Notes under the pieces: generated by a model
Told to the model about the DNA's origin: nothing
The model's database searches: none
Seen by the model: only the letters and a program-made list of their open reading frames with translations
Program-made: the position numbers and the translations under genes
Part shown: piece after piece, positions 45,477-55,300 of the stretch
Layout: each line of letters begins with the position of its first letter
How positions within the stretch are numbered: position 1 is the first letter of the stretch
DNA from: Ectothiorhodospira shaposhnikovii
GTDB taxonomy: Bacteria > Pseudomonadota > Gammaproteobacteria > Ectothiorhodospirales > Ectothiorhodospiraceae
NCBI RefSeq assembly: GCF_016584105.1
Contig: NZ_NRSM01000001.1
Coordinates: 186,001 to 250,000 of the forward strand
Length of the DNA stretch: 64,000 nt
Direction of reading: 5' to 3'

Positions 45477-45898
45477 CAGCGTATCCTTGTAAACGTCCGG
45501 TAATGGTCCGCCGTATAGTAGACCTCCCCTTCCTGGCCGATCACCAGGCGCTGGGGTCCCGCATGCCGGATACCTGGGGTTCTCACCACATATTCCCGGT
45601 AATAGCCCCTTTCCCTGGCCGGCAGCCTGCCTTCCCGGTTCTGGAACACACTGCCGTCATTGCGATGGGGGTCGCGCTCGCCGCGCTCGATGCGGGCCAG
45701 CTCCGGCGCCAGATCCACATCCCCCTGAAACGCCAGGCGGCCATCCATGTCATGGACCCGGACATCCTTCACGATCAGGGAAGTGTCCGCCCCGGCCCGG
45801 CTGCCCGGGTCGGAGTCCGACGCCGAGAAGCATCCGGTGAGTCCCGTCATCAGGACGATGAGCAGGGTGAAAAGGAGTGTCAGTGATCGTTTCATCAT
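45476..45898 (-). CDS. Barnase-like ribonuclease lipoprotein
   Basis: 140 residues. Signal peptide with a lipobox (LMTGLTGC, Cys23), so it should be exported and lipid-anchored. The C-terminal 60 residues form a guanyl-specific RNase domain of the barnase/RNase Sa type: VFQNREGRLPARERGYYREYVVRTPG, GQEGEVYYTADHYRTFTRI, with the catalytic Glu (REY), Arg residues and the His in DHY. The pair with barstar is a classical toxin/immunity arrangement. Unlike secreted barnase, this one would be held at the envelope. Confidence 0.87.
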   Translation of the reverse strand: MMKRSLTLLFTLLIVLMTGLTGCFSASDSDPGSRAGADTSLIVKDVRVHDMDGRLAFQGDVDLAPELARIERGERDPHRNDGSVFQNREGRLPARERGYYREYVVRTPGIRHAGPQRLVIGQEGEVYYTADHYRTFTRIR

Positions 45899-45948
45899 TT
45901 TGTGCGGTACCTTGGTTTCAATGGATCGGTTTCGGACGCCCTGAACAC

Positions 45949-45974
45949 GTCATTCCCGCGCCAGCGGGAATCCA
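45949..45974. repeat. REP-like palindrome
   Basis: GTCATTCCCGC/GCCA/GCGGGAATCCA, followed 18 bp later by a second unit. Confidence 0.75.
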
Positions 45975-45991
45975 TTCACAGCCTGGACATC

Positions 45992-46020
45992 CCGGACTCC
46001 CGCCTTCGCGGGAGTGACGG
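45992..46020. repeat. REP-like palindrome
   Basis: CCGGACTCCCGC/CTTC/GCGGGAGTGACGG, the same unit as 36738-36766. Confidence 0.75.
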
Positions 46021-46112
46021 CGGGGGGCGGGAGTCCGGTGTGTCCACCATGATACAGCTTGGTTCGGGCCATGCCGGCGCGCAAAGGTTCTGCCATGCCC
46101 TTCCGTCGGCGG

Positions 46113-46195
46113 GTCCCCGGTGTGGTAGATTCCGAGTCAGGTCATGCAGTGGTCGAGTCCGCGCTATCGGGGTTCGAATCCCCGTGGGGACGCCA
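46113..46195 (+). pseudogene. tRNA-Glu-like remnant with intact T arm and CCA
   Basis: The 3' part is tRNA-like: T arm CGGGG-TTCGAAT-CCCCG (46168-46184), acceptor TGGGGAC (46185-46191), discriminator G and encoded CCA. GTCCCCG at 46113-46119 could complete a seven-pair acceptor stem. The bases between do not form normal D and anticodon arms. The 3' end closely resembles gammaproteobacterial tRNA-Glu. It may be a degenerate gene or a leftover attachment site. Confidence 0.5.
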
Positions 46196-46233
46196 TGGAT
46201 TCCGGATCAGGTCATGAGGTGGTCGATCCCGCG
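46128..46233. repeat. Imperfect 36-bp direct repeat around the tRNA-like remnant
   Basis: 46128-46163 and 46198-46233 agree at 30 of 36 positions (GATTCCG..TCAGGTCATG..GTGGTCGA..CCGCG), spaced 70 bp, about one tRNA length. The first copy lies inside the tRNA-like unit; the second leads into the ribosome site of the next gene. Confidence 0.6.
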
Positions 46234-46253
46234 GCGGGAGGAGAGGAAAAGTC

Positions 46254-47840
46254 ATGTCCCGGAAGAAGTTGCCCATCGGCATCCAGACTTTTCGCGAGAT
46301 CCGCGAAGAGGACTTCTATTATGTCGACAAGACCACTTATGCACGACAACTGATCGAACAGGGCAAGTACTACTTCCTTTCCCGCCCCCGCCGTTTCGGC
46401 AAAAGCCTCTTCATCGACACGTTGGCCGAACTGTTCGAGTCCAACGAGCCCCTGTTCCGCGGCTTGCATGTCCACGATCATTGGGACTGGCAGGTTCGTC
46501 ACCCGGTCATTCGCCTCAGCTTCGGCGGCGGCGTGGTGCGAGATCGTATCGAGCTGGAGCGCAACATGATCAATATCCTGGTTGCCAACCAGGAGCGACT
46601 GGGCCTGACCTGTAGTTCACCCTCCGACCCCGCGGGCTGTCTTGCCGAACTGATCCGTCACGCCCACGCCGCCACGGGCAGGCGGGTTGTGGTATTGGTG
46701 GATGAATATGACAAGCCAATTCTGGACAACCTGTCCCGCCCGGCAGTGGCGATGGAAATCCGTGACGGCCTGCGCAATCTCTACTCCATGATCAAGGACT
46801 CCGATGCCCACATCCGCTTCACCATGCTTACCGGGGTTTCCAGGTTCAGCAAGGTGAGCCTGTTTTCAGGTCTGAACAACCTGGAAGACATCACGGTCAA
46901 CGCCCGCTACTCCGCCATCTGCGGCTACACCGAGTCCGATCTGGATACGGTATTCGCCCCCGAGCTTGAAGGCCTGGACCGGGAACAGGTCAGGCAGTGG
47001 TACAACGGCTACAACTGGACCGGTGACGCTGTCTACAACCCCTTTGATGCCCTGTTGTTGTTTCGCAACCGGGAGATGCGTCCCTACTGGTTTGAGACGG
47101 GCACACCGACTTTCCTGGTGGATCTGCTGATGGAGCGACATGTCCTGTCGCCTTCCCTGGAGCGCCTGAGTGCGCCTGAGTCCCTGCTGTCCGTCTTCGA
47201 GATCGGCGATATTTCCATCGAAGCCCTCATGTTCCAGACCGGTTACCTCACGATTGAGTCGGTCCGCCGCATCGGGGGCTTTGCCCAGTACCGCCTGCGT
47301 TACCCCAATCTGGAAGTGCGGTCAAGCCTGAACGGCGCCCTGCTGCAGCGCCTGCGTCCGAACCCGGCGGAATATGCCGGACAGATCACGCAATTGCATG
47401 ACCTGCTGATGGCCAATGACTTTACCGGTCTTGAGGCTCTGTTCACCAGTTTTTTTGCCGGTATCCCCGCCGACTGGCTTCGCCGAAATCCCATCGCTCG
47501 ATACGAAGGCTATTACGCCAGTGTGTTCTATGCCTGCTTCGCGGCCCTGGGTCTGGACATCGTGCCGGAGGAGAGCAGCGCAGGGGGACGCCTGGACATG
47601 GCTGTCAGGTTCAACCGCCAGGTGTACCTGTTTGAATTCAAGGTGGTGGAACTGGAGCCGGAGGGTACAGCGCTGGCCCAGATCAAGGACAAGGGTTATG
47701 CCGACAAATACCGGGTCCGTGGTTGTCCGATTCACCTGATCGGTGTGGAGTTCAGCCGGGAAAGCCGCAGCGTGGTGCGCTTCGAGGTGGAAACGGTCGC
47801 GCCACGGACGGGGCATTGTTCATCGGCCGGGTTCCCATAG
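46254..47840 (+). CDS. AAA-ATPase-like / PD-(D/E)XK nuclease family protein (DUF1703 type)
   Basis: 528 residues. N-terminal family signature LPIGIQTFREIREEDFYYVDKT, Walker A in SRPRRFGKSLF near 46 and Walker B in VVVLVDEYDKPILDN. The C-terminal PD-(D/E)XK-like core is GGRLDMAVRFNRQVYLFEFKVVE near 450. The family is widespread in patchy, multi-copy fashion and of unknown function. GGAGGAGAGG precedes the ATG. The location next to a tRNA-like remnant and repeats fits recent acquisition. Confidence 0.87.
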   Translation: MSRKKLPIGIQTFREIREEDFYYVDKTTYARQLIEQGKYYFLSRPRRFGKSLFIDTLAELFESNEPLFRGLHVHDHWDWQVRHPVIRLSFGGGVVRDRIELERNMINILVANQERLGLTCSSPSDPAGCLAELIRHAHAATGRRVVVLVDEYDKPILDNLSRPAVAMEIRDGLRNLYSMIKDSDAHIRFTMLTGVSRFSKVSLFSGLNNLEDITVNARYSAICGYTESDLDTVFAPELEGLDREQVRQWYNGYNWTGDAVYNPFDALLLFRNREMRPYWFETGTPTFLVDLLMERHVLSPSLERLSAPESLLSVFEIGDISIEALMFQTGYLTIESVRRIGGFAQYRLRYPNLEVRSSLNGALLQRLRPNPAEYAGQITQLHDLLMANDFTGLEALFTSFFAGIPADWLRRNPIARYEGYYASVFYACFAALGLDIVPEESSAGGRLDMAVRFNRQVYLFEFKVVELEPEGTALAQIKDKGYADKYRVRGCPIHLIGVEFSRESRSVVRFEVETVAPRTGHCSSAGFP

Positions 47841-47858
47841 CCCGGCTTTCACTCCGGG

Positions 47859-48161
47859 TCAGAACCGGCTCCACTCGATCTTGAGGATCTGCCCGCCGCT
47901 GACGGTGATGGTGTAGTTGAGGTCATTGTGGCGATAGAACCAGGTCTCCGAGACCCGCCATTCCAGGCAGCCGCGCCGATCCCGTCGCGCGCAGATTTCC
48001 TGGCTACTGCGGTAGCGGGGCTCACCCATGTGCTCCAGCAGCAGCCAGGCGGGGCTGCCCTCGCGGATGAGCACGCCGTCGAAACGCAGGCTGGAGGCCT
48101 GGGATGTGGCGGCTGCCAGGAGCAGCAGCAGGGGGAGAAACCATGTCCAGTGTTTGATCAT
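47859..48161 (-). CDS. DUF2845-family exported protein
   Basis: 100 residues. Signal peptide (MIKHWTWFLPLLLLLAAATSQA), then a small beta-rich domain with LRFDGVLIREGSPAWLLLEHMGEPRYR, two Cys (EICARRDRRGC) and WFYRHNDLNYTITVSGGQILKIE, matching DUF2845. Periplasmic, function unknown. It converges on the PD-(D/E)XK gene. Confidence 0.8.
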   Translation of the reverse strand: MIKHWTWFLPLLLLLAAATSQASSLRFDGVLIREGSPAWLLLEHMGEPRYRSSQEICARRDRRGCLEWRVSETWFYRHNDLNYTITVSGGQILKIEWSRF

Positions 48162-48254
48162 GTGCGCGCAGGCCTTGCCGGAAGGACTCTGCCGACATGA
48201 TAGCAGCGGTTTTGCCGCATTCTCACATCCCGCGCGATTGGCGCCGGTTTTGTT

Positions 48255-49007
48255 CTAACCCTGCCGGCTTGCCTCGCACAGGGCGCGCATCTGTTCCGGC
48301 ACATTGTCCGGGCAGGCGCCGCACTGTTCGTTGCCGGGCAGCGCGAAATCGATCTTGCGGGGGTAGGGCAGGTCCATCTCGTGCATGATCTTCACGAACT
48401 CCGCCTCCGTGCGGCCCTTGCCCAGCCGGGGGTTGCGCAGCCTTTCCTGGGCGATGGTGGTGATGCGCCGGTCTTCGTAGTCGTGGGCGGGATAGACCAG
48501 GGTCTCGTCGGGCAGGCTGAAGAACTTGTCGTGGATGCTGCGATACAGCACATGAGCATCACCGGACTGGAAATCGGTGCGTCCGCAACTCTCGATCAGC
48601 AGGGCATCTCCCGAGAACAGGAGCTTGAGGCCGTGATGATCCAGCAGATAGGCGTGATGGGTGTCGGTATGTCCGGGGGTGAACAGGGGGTTGAGGGTGA
48701 TGCCACCCACCTGGAAGGGTTCCCCTTCCCGCAGTCCCAGATCCCGGCAGGGCAGCGCGTCCAGGGCCGGGCCCGCGATCCGGCAGCCGGTGAGTTGCTT
48801 GAGTCGCCGCGCCCCGGTGATGTGATCGGCGTGGATGTGGGTTTCCACCGCGTAATCCAGGGTCAGCCCCATGGACTGCAGGACCTCCAGGTCCCTGTCC
48901 ACCGTTTCCAGCACCGGGTCGATGAGGGCCGTGACACCGGTGTCGGGACAGGCCAGCAGGTAGGTGAAAGTGGAAGAATCCGGTTCGAACAGTTGCCGAA
49001 AATGCAT
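48255..49007 (-). CDS. Persulfide dioxygenase (ETHE1-like metallo-beta-lactamase fold)
   Basis: 250 residues. Iron-dependent oxidation of glutathione persulfide to sulfite. The metal-site motif HIHADHITGA (His57, His59, Asp61, His62), PGHTDTHHAYLL, LLFSGDALLIESCGRTDFQSG and YPAHDYEDRR match ETHE1. The C-terminal about 40 residues include a Cys pair (EQCGACPDN), an addition seen in some bacterial forms. Consistent with sulfur oxidation in the host. Monocistronic. Confidence 0.92.
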   Translation of the reverse strand: MHFRQLFEPDSSTFTYLLACPDTGVTALIDPVLETVDRDLEVLQSMGLTLDYAVETHIHADHITGARRLKQLTGCRIAGPALDALPCRDLGLREGEPFQVGGITLNPLFTPGHTDTHHAYLLDHHGLKLLFSGDALLIESCGRTDFQSGDAHVLYRSIHDKFFSLPDETLVYPAHDYEDRRITTIAQERLRNPRLGKGRTEAEFVKIMHEMDLPYPRKIDFALPGNEQCGACPDNVPEQMRALCEASRQG

Positions 49008-49212
49008 TGGGTTTCCCTCTTCCAGTCGTGAGCCCGTTGCGTCGGTCCCAGTATAGTCGCTCAGGTGCTCTACCTTGGCGGGATAAGGGGGACGTCATTC
49101 CACGCGGACCAAAAGACGACAGATAGTCGACTTTCGCACGTTGCCCGTGCGGGGCAGTATGGCCTCGAACTTTTCATGACGATTTTCCGACCCTGGGAGT
49201 TCCCGTTTGCAC

Positions 49213-51027
49213 ATGGTCTTTCCAACCGCCTCGGTGCCCTTCCGGTATCTGGTCACCGTCCTGCGCCTGGCGGTGTTGTCCATGCTTCTGCTCTTTACCG
49301 GTGCCGCTCAGGCACAGCCGATACTGAGCATCCTGCCGGAATCCACCGGCTGCGTGTCGGTGCTGACCAGTCAGGCCGGTGGTTTGTATCGGGCCTGCGG
49401 ACCGGACTGGCGGTTCCGGCGCATTGCCGGTGTGCCCGAAGCACTGCCGGTGGCCCTGACCGAGAGCAACCGTTCGCTGATCCTCGGCACACGCACCGGC
49501 CTTTATCAGCGCTCATCCGACCAGGCCGGGTGGCAACGGCTCAGTGATCAGCCCACCGGCGCGCTGGCCTGTCACGGCGCCCGTTGCGTGGTCCGGCCCT
49601 TCGGCCAGGGGCCGCATCGGTTATCGGATGGCCGGCTCTCCCCGCTGCGGGTCCGGGGCCTTCCGGATCAGCCCCTGCAACAGTTCGTCATTGCCGGAGA
49701 GGGTGTCCTGTATGGCGCCGGCATGGGCGCGGGTGTCCTGCAGCTCAGGCCCGGCGACGATGCCTGGCAACCCGTCGGCTCCGGTCTGGGCAACGGCAAC
49801 GTGCTGGCCCTGGCGCTGGCGAATGACGGCACCCTCCATGTCGGAACCTATGGAGGCGGCCTTTACTGTCTGCGCCCCGGTGAGGACCGCTGGCAGCGTC
49901 TGTCGGGTTTGCAGGCAACCCGGGTGACGGCCCTGGCGGTGTCCGCCGATGGTAGCTGGCTGTTGGCTGGTGTCGGCGACGGGGTCCGGGAATCGCGGGA
50001 TGGCGGCGACAGCTGGCGGGAGGTGCCTGAATTGGCGGGCATCCCTGTACTCAGCCTGGCCTTCGACGAGGTGGGCCGGGCCTGGGCCGGGACACGGGAG
50101 GGGCAACTGTACCGTCGACAGGGTGAGGCGTGGATGCGGGTCAGGTTCGGCGATGATCTGAGCGTTCATCAAGTGACGGCGGATGGTCGTGGCGGGTTGT
50201 TCGCGCTCATCGGAGAGCGATTGTACCGGCGCCCATACCCTGGGGCGGACTGGCAGCGGATCGAGACGCCATTTCCCCTGGCCGATGGGTGGATCTCCCT
50301 TGCGATGGATGGCGCGGGCCGCCTTTACCTGGGTAGCCCTCGGCATCCGACCCGGCGCCTGGATATTCAGAGTGGACAGTGGCCGGTGTCGGTGTCCGGC
50401 CTGCCGGAGCCGGGGAGTTTCCGCGTCCTGCGCCGGGGGCCGGAGGGCGTCGTGTATGGGATACATGCCGATACCGGTCAGCTCTATCGTCTGGAACCGG
50501 AGCGGGATCACTGGACGCTGATTGAGGTCGGGGAGGCGCGTCTGCGACATCAGGTATGGGATCTGCGGCGGCTGCCGGGAGAGCATGGGGTGGCCTGGGG
50601 TCCCAATATCCTGATGTGGCAACGTCCCGGCGAGCCATGGCAGCACAACTGGTTTGCCCAGCTTGAACGCGGGGCGCCCGGACTGGATGCCGACAGGGTG
50701 TTGTGGACTCGTCGCCAGGTTACGGTGTTTTCGCTGGCACCCGGTGAGAACCGCTGGAGCGACAACACGATCCGTCACCCCCTGTATGTGGAAGCCGTGG
50801 CCCTGGCGGACGGCACGGAGGTGGCGTTGACCGGGGACAACCGCCTGGTGCGCCTGCTGCGTCGGGAGGATGGAACCTGGGCGGAACTTGATGCCCACGT
50901 GCCGCCGGGGCCTCCGCCCTACACACTGGCCGCCGCGGGAGACCGTGTCTACCTGGGTACCCTTGACGGTCTTCATGAACTGGACCGGGTGCATGGCACC
51001 TGGCGGGATATCACCCCCACACACTGA
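49213..51027 (+). CDS. Exported beta-propeller-like protein of unknown function
   Basis: 604 residues from the ATG at 49213 (two codons later than the longest frame). A signal peptide ends near AAQAQPILS. The rest is a series of about 45-residue beta repeats resembling BNR/YVTN propeller blades: GSGLGNGNVLALALANDGTLHVGTYGGGLYCLRPGEDRWQRL, then VTALAVSADGSWLLAGVGDGVRESRDGGDSWREV. Asp-box-like SxDGGDSW is visible. No catalytic signature. It is the first gene of a tight three-gene set with the membrane protein (14 bp on) and the 1466-residue protein. Confidence 0.75.
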   Translation: MVFPTASVPFRYLVTVLRLAVLSMLLLFTGAAQAQPILSILPESTGCVSVLTSQAGGLYRACGPDWRFRRIAGVPEALPVALTESNRSLILGTRTGLYQRSSDQAGWQRLSDQPTGALACHGARCVVRPFGQGPHRLSDGRLSPLRVRGLPDQPLQQFVIAGEGVLYGAGMGAGVLQLRPGDDAWQPVGSGLGNGNVLALALANDGTLHVGTYGGGLYCLRPGEDRWQRLSGLQATRVTALAVSADGSWLLAGVGDGVRESRDGGDSWREVPELAGIPVLSLAFDEVGRAWAGTREGQLYRRQGEAWMRVRFGDDLSVHQVTADGRGGLFALIGERLYRRPYPGADWQRIETPFPLADGWISLAMDGAGRLYLGSPRHPTRRLDIQSGQWPVSVSGLPEPGSFRVLRRGPEGVVYGIHADTGQLYRLEPERDHWTLIEVGEARLRHQVWDLRRLPGEHGVAWGPNILMWQRPGEPWQHNWFAQLERGAPGLDADRVLWTRRQVTVFSLAPGENRWSDNTIRHPLYVEAVALADGTEVALTGDNRLVRLLRREDGTWAELDAHVPPGPPPYTLAAAGDRVYLGTLDGLHELDRVHGTWRDITPTH

Positions 51028-51041
51028 GGCCGGCCGTCGAC

Positions 51042-52352
51042 ATGTTGCTTGTGTTTCGCAGTCTGATCGTTGCCGTGCTTCTGGCCCTGGGCGCTACGCT
51101 CTGGTGGTATCCCGCTGCCACTCTGGTGATGGTGGAGCCGGTCGCCTGGGGACAATGGCACGAGCAGCAATATGACCCTCAGCATCGGTCGTCACCGTTT
51201 CTGTCTTCCTCCGTGATCGAGCAGTCCCGGCAATCGCGTCCCTTCGTGCCGATGGCGGAGTTCATCCATGGGCAGGTCGGTGGGGCGATGCTGGAGATCG
51301 AGGCCGGTGACTGGAGTCGGGACCTGCCGGGTCCTGAAGGTGGTCGTGCCTGGCTGGCACCGGACCGGGTGCCCGTCACCGATCCCCCGCGCGGCTGGCT
51401 GAACCTGGCCCTGCGGGATGGGGAAGCGCTGGATTTCTACCGCCTGCAATGGCTGGACCCGTTGCAGCGTCTGGGTGACATACCTCCGGCGCTGGCCCAT
51501 CCTTTCCGGGGTGTTTCGTTGCTCTGGGTCGGCCTGGGCGTCACCCTGCTGGTCATGCTCGCGCTGCCTGTTTGTGAATCGCCGGCCCAGGCCAGCAATC
51601 TGGCCCGGGGCATGCGGATTGGATTGGTCCTGCTGGGTTTTTTCCTGCCGCTGACCCTGGCAAGCCTGTGGCTGTCGCAGCGTTCGGCGCCGGATGCGGT
51701 TTACGCCCTGATCGTGATAGGGGGCATGCTGGCATTGACCGGTCTTGTCACGGCCCTGATCTTCGGTCGGCAGTATGCCTGGCTCAGGCGACTCATGGCC
51801 GGTGAGGGTTTGCTGGCCCATTGGCAACTGGCACCCGAGCAGTGGCGGGATTTCGTGCAGCGGGACATGCGGCGCAGCCGGGGGGAGAAGCTGGCCAGGC
51901 TGGTGATGGTGGCGGTGATGGCCGTGGTGGTGGGCCTGGGATTTGTGCTGTTTGCGCCGGACCGGGGAGCGGGTCTGGTGGTGGCGGGGGTGCTGACGGG
52001 CATGGTGATGCTGCTTGCACTGATCGTGTTGCTCATGCCCCTGTGGACCCGTCGACGCCTGTTACGGGCGTTACCGCAGGTCTGGCTGGGGCCGGAAGGT
52101 GTCTGTATCGGTCATCAGGCCCATCACTGGTCGGGGCTGGGATCACGGCTTGAGTCGGCCCGATTGCAGAGGGGCAAGCAGGGCCGGCCTGCCCGGATCG
52201 AGCTGACCTACTCCGGTTTGCGAGGGGTGAGCAGTGGTCGAGGTGTGTATTTTTACCGTGACCAGCAGAATGTGGTGGTTCCGGTCCCACCCGACAAGGA
52301 GGTAGAGGCGGAAAGGGTCATCGCCGTGTTGCGAGTCGGCAAGGGGGGTTGA
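51042..52352 (+). CDS. Polytopic membrane protein of unknown function
   Basis: 436 residues. An N-terminal membrane span (LLVFRSLIVAVLLALGATLWWYPAATLVMV) leads into a periplasmic domain of about 120 residues (MAEFIHGQVGGAMLEIEAGDW...). Spans follow near 165 (LLWVGLGVTLLVMLALPV), 195, 225 and two near 300-340 (LVMVAVMAVVVGLGFVLFAP; LVVAGVLTGMVMLLALIVLLMPLW), then a cytoplasmic tail. I do not recognise the family. Its stop overlaps the start region of the next gene, so the three genes are probably one unit. Confidence 0.75.
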   Translation: MLLVFRSLIVAVLLALGATLWWYPAATLVMVEPVAWGQWHEQQYDPQHRSSPFLSSSVIEQSRQSRPFVPMAEFIHGQVGGAMLEIEAGDWSRDLPGPEGGRAWLAPDRVPVTDPPRGWLNLALRDGEALDFYRLQWLDPLQRLGDIPPALAHPFRGVSLLWVGLGVTLLVMLALPVCESPAQASNLARGMRIGLVLLGFFLPLTLASLWLSQRSAPDAVYALIVIGGMLALTGLVTALIFGRQYAWLRRLMAGEGLLAHWQLAPEQWRDFVQRDMRRSRGEKLARLVMVAVMAVVVGLGFVLFAPDRGAGLVVAGVLTGMVMLLALIVLLMPLWTRRRLLRALPQVWLGPEGVCIGHQAHHWSGLGSRLESARLQRGKQGRPARIELTYSGLRGVSSGRGVYFYRDQQNVVVPVPPDKEVEAERVIAVLRVGKGG

Positions 52353-52354
52353 GG

Positions 52355-55300
52355 ATGGATATGACCGCACTGTCACGGCCTGGCGCCCGTAGCAGACACT
52401 CGCTGTTACCCATGTGTCCCGGCATGTCATGGCTCATTGCCGGCCTGATCGGCACTTGTGCCTTGTCCCTGATCCTTTTCTGCGGCAAGCCCGCAAGGGC
52501 GGACACTCCATCACTGGACCCGGAGCTGCAGGCACTGGCGGCCCAGGGCAAGCTGACCGTGCGAGCCCTGCGCGCCTGGGGGCTGCTACCGGACGCCCAT
52601 CAGGGTTTGGTGATGGCGCTGCATGGCCGTTCGCTGGACCTGCTGGCGGCGGATCAGGCGCAGGTTGATCGCTGGGTTGAGGATGCCGATAGTGGGCGCC
52701 TGTCCTTGTCGGCGGATCAACTGGGCCATCTCAGGGACCTGCAGGCCCTGATGGGTCGCATCACGACCCTGAGCATGGAGGCATCCGGCGCCGATTCCGC
52801 GCTGGCCGGTGCGCTGGATATCGAGCAGACCTGGACCCTGGAGGACTGGGAATCTCTCGAAAAGGCCCCGGCCTTGATGCCAGGCGGGGCGTTCGGCGCC
52901 GTTCTGTTCGCCCAGGACCCCATGGAGGCGGCAATGATGGCTCGTCTGGAACGTCCGGAGGGTTTTGATCCTCCGCTGCGTCTGGATGCCCGGGCCACCC
53001 GTGAGTTGCTGTTCCCACCGGAGAAGGACATCCCGGATGTCGCTGCCGCGCCGCCCCCGCCTCCCACCCCGCCAGCCCTGCCCGCGGGGTTGATCCGCGC
53101 CGACCTGGCCCAGGGTGTCAATACCCTGGGGGATACCTACTGGGCAGGGCAGGTGATCTTTGCCATGCAGGGCATGCGCATGCTTTACGGCGTCCTGTCG
53201 GAAGCCGACGAGGCGGCCTTCAGCCGTCTCTGGGCGCCCTTGTTCGAGCATCCCAGTGAGGCCGTGCTGGCCTGGCTGCAGGCCCTCAACCCCTTGCTGA
53301 TGGAGTTTCTGGCCGCCCAGCAGGAAATGGCCGCCTTGCTGGAGGTGCTGGACGAGGCGGATTTCGCCGTGGAACTGGCCATGGCCTACGGCGAGGACGA
53401 AGACATCGCCACAGCCATGAATCGGGTGGGACTGCTCAATGCCCGTATCGGTGACGTGAAGCGGCACATGGAACAGCTGGTGGCGGCCATTGATGCCCTG
53501 GGCGATCCACCCGACGTGCGCCTGGAACAGGCGCGCGCCCGGGCCAGAACCCGCCAGGCCGTCGAGCTGGTGAAATCACTGGCCCCGCCCGCCGAGATCC
53601 ATCACGTCCCCCGTCCCGGCTGGTCGGCGGAGACGGCCTGTGAGTTTGCCGGCGGCTGCCCCCGTCACGAGGATTTCGGTGAATTGAGCAAGGTGTTCCA
53701 CTACGCCTTCGAATATCGCCTTTTGCGCTGGGATGGTTCCATTTCCCGGGACCAGATCACCGCTCCGCTGATGCTGGCCTTCGTGATCCACGATCCCGTG
53801 CCGGCGGAGGCCATTGTGCAGGGACGCTGGGCCGGATGGCAGTGGATCGATGAATGGATGATTCCCCATTTCATGAGTCCGGACGCCGGTGACTGGGTCC
53901 GGACCAACCGGATGCAGGGAAGGTATGACGATGCCATGACCGGGCTGACGCAGACTACGGTGGATGGCCGTCCCGCCCTGCGCTGGCCCTACCCGTGGTT
54001 GTACGGCATCGAGCTGGTGAACTATCTGATCCAGCCGGGGGGGGATGAAGACCCGCGCATCCTCGTGATTCAGGTGCCGAACTGGGCGGTGATCGGCAAT
54101 GCGGGGGGATTGCGGGATCATATCCAGCGCCATCAGGGGTTTGAACTGGAGGCGATGGTGGGGCATCTGCGCCTGGGTCCCGCCGGGGACCGGGAGGACA
54201 CCGAGCCGGGCTTTCCGGATATCGCTTTGGAATATACTGAATATCGGCGGCAGACCCTGGAATGGCTCGCGGAGCGGGTGGAGGCGCAGCGAGGACTGGT
54301 AGAAGGCGCGCGCGGCCATGATGCGAGGCGAATCACGCAGAGCCTCTTGCACGAGTTGCAAGACCTGATGGAGATCCTGCGGGACGGGCGATATCGCTGG
54401 ACGCCCGCTCCTCTGTACGAGAGCTGGGCCGGGCATGGCTACGGCAGTCACGGTGAATATGCTCTGCGAGATGCCCGTCTGGAGCAGGCCCCGGCATCCT
54501 GGCTGCCCACGGCAAGGGTCGTGCTGGAGCCCGGCGCGCCTCTGGATCTGCTGCCCCAGCCCATTGAGGAAGTGGGGGAATTGGCACCCTGTGTCGACTG
54601 CCGCGTGCTCATGCCGGAAGTGATACCGGGGTTTCCCCTGAACAACGAGAACGAATATCTCACGGTGCGTGAACTGGTGGCGGCGGGCCGTCTGCGCCTG
54701 TTGCCAACGGATCACGGCCTGCCGGTGGGCAATCTCTTCGGCGTGGGTGATCTGGATGTGGCGCGCATCGACATTCCGGTGGCGCCGGAGGGATCATCGG
54801 CCCCGGCGGAGGAGGATCCGCTGCAGGCCCGGGTGCGCTTCCACGAGAACAACATCGGCTGGCTGCAAGGCGACATCCAGCGCCTGGAACAGGCCATGCG
54901 CGGCAGCGGCAACGAGGATGAACGCCGGTTTCTGGCCCACCAACTCACCATCAAGCGGGCCGATCTGCAGGGAGAGCGGGATGCCATCACCACCGTGCAG
55001 ACGGGCAATTTCGTCCGCACCCCCACCGCCTGGGATCAGCTGGTCAAGGAGCAGATGCTGGCACAGGGCCGGGAGATGGCGGCCCGGGTGGAGCGGTCGC
55101 GGCGCAATCTGGACCGCATCGAGCACATGGTGGATACCCTGCCGCCGGAAGAACGCCGCGACCTGAGGGACTGGGTGGATCGCCAGTTGCGGGACGCCGG
55201 GATGGATCTGGAACGGCAGGTGCAGGTGGGACATGTGGTGGCCAGGAACCTGCAGGCGCGGGCTGAACAGCAGCGTGCCGCCGCCCAGGAGGATGAGGCC

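Noticed and set aside
46113-46195. Functional tRNA gene
   Set aside because: T arm, acceptor and CCA are good, but no acceptable D arm or anticodon arm could be drawn.
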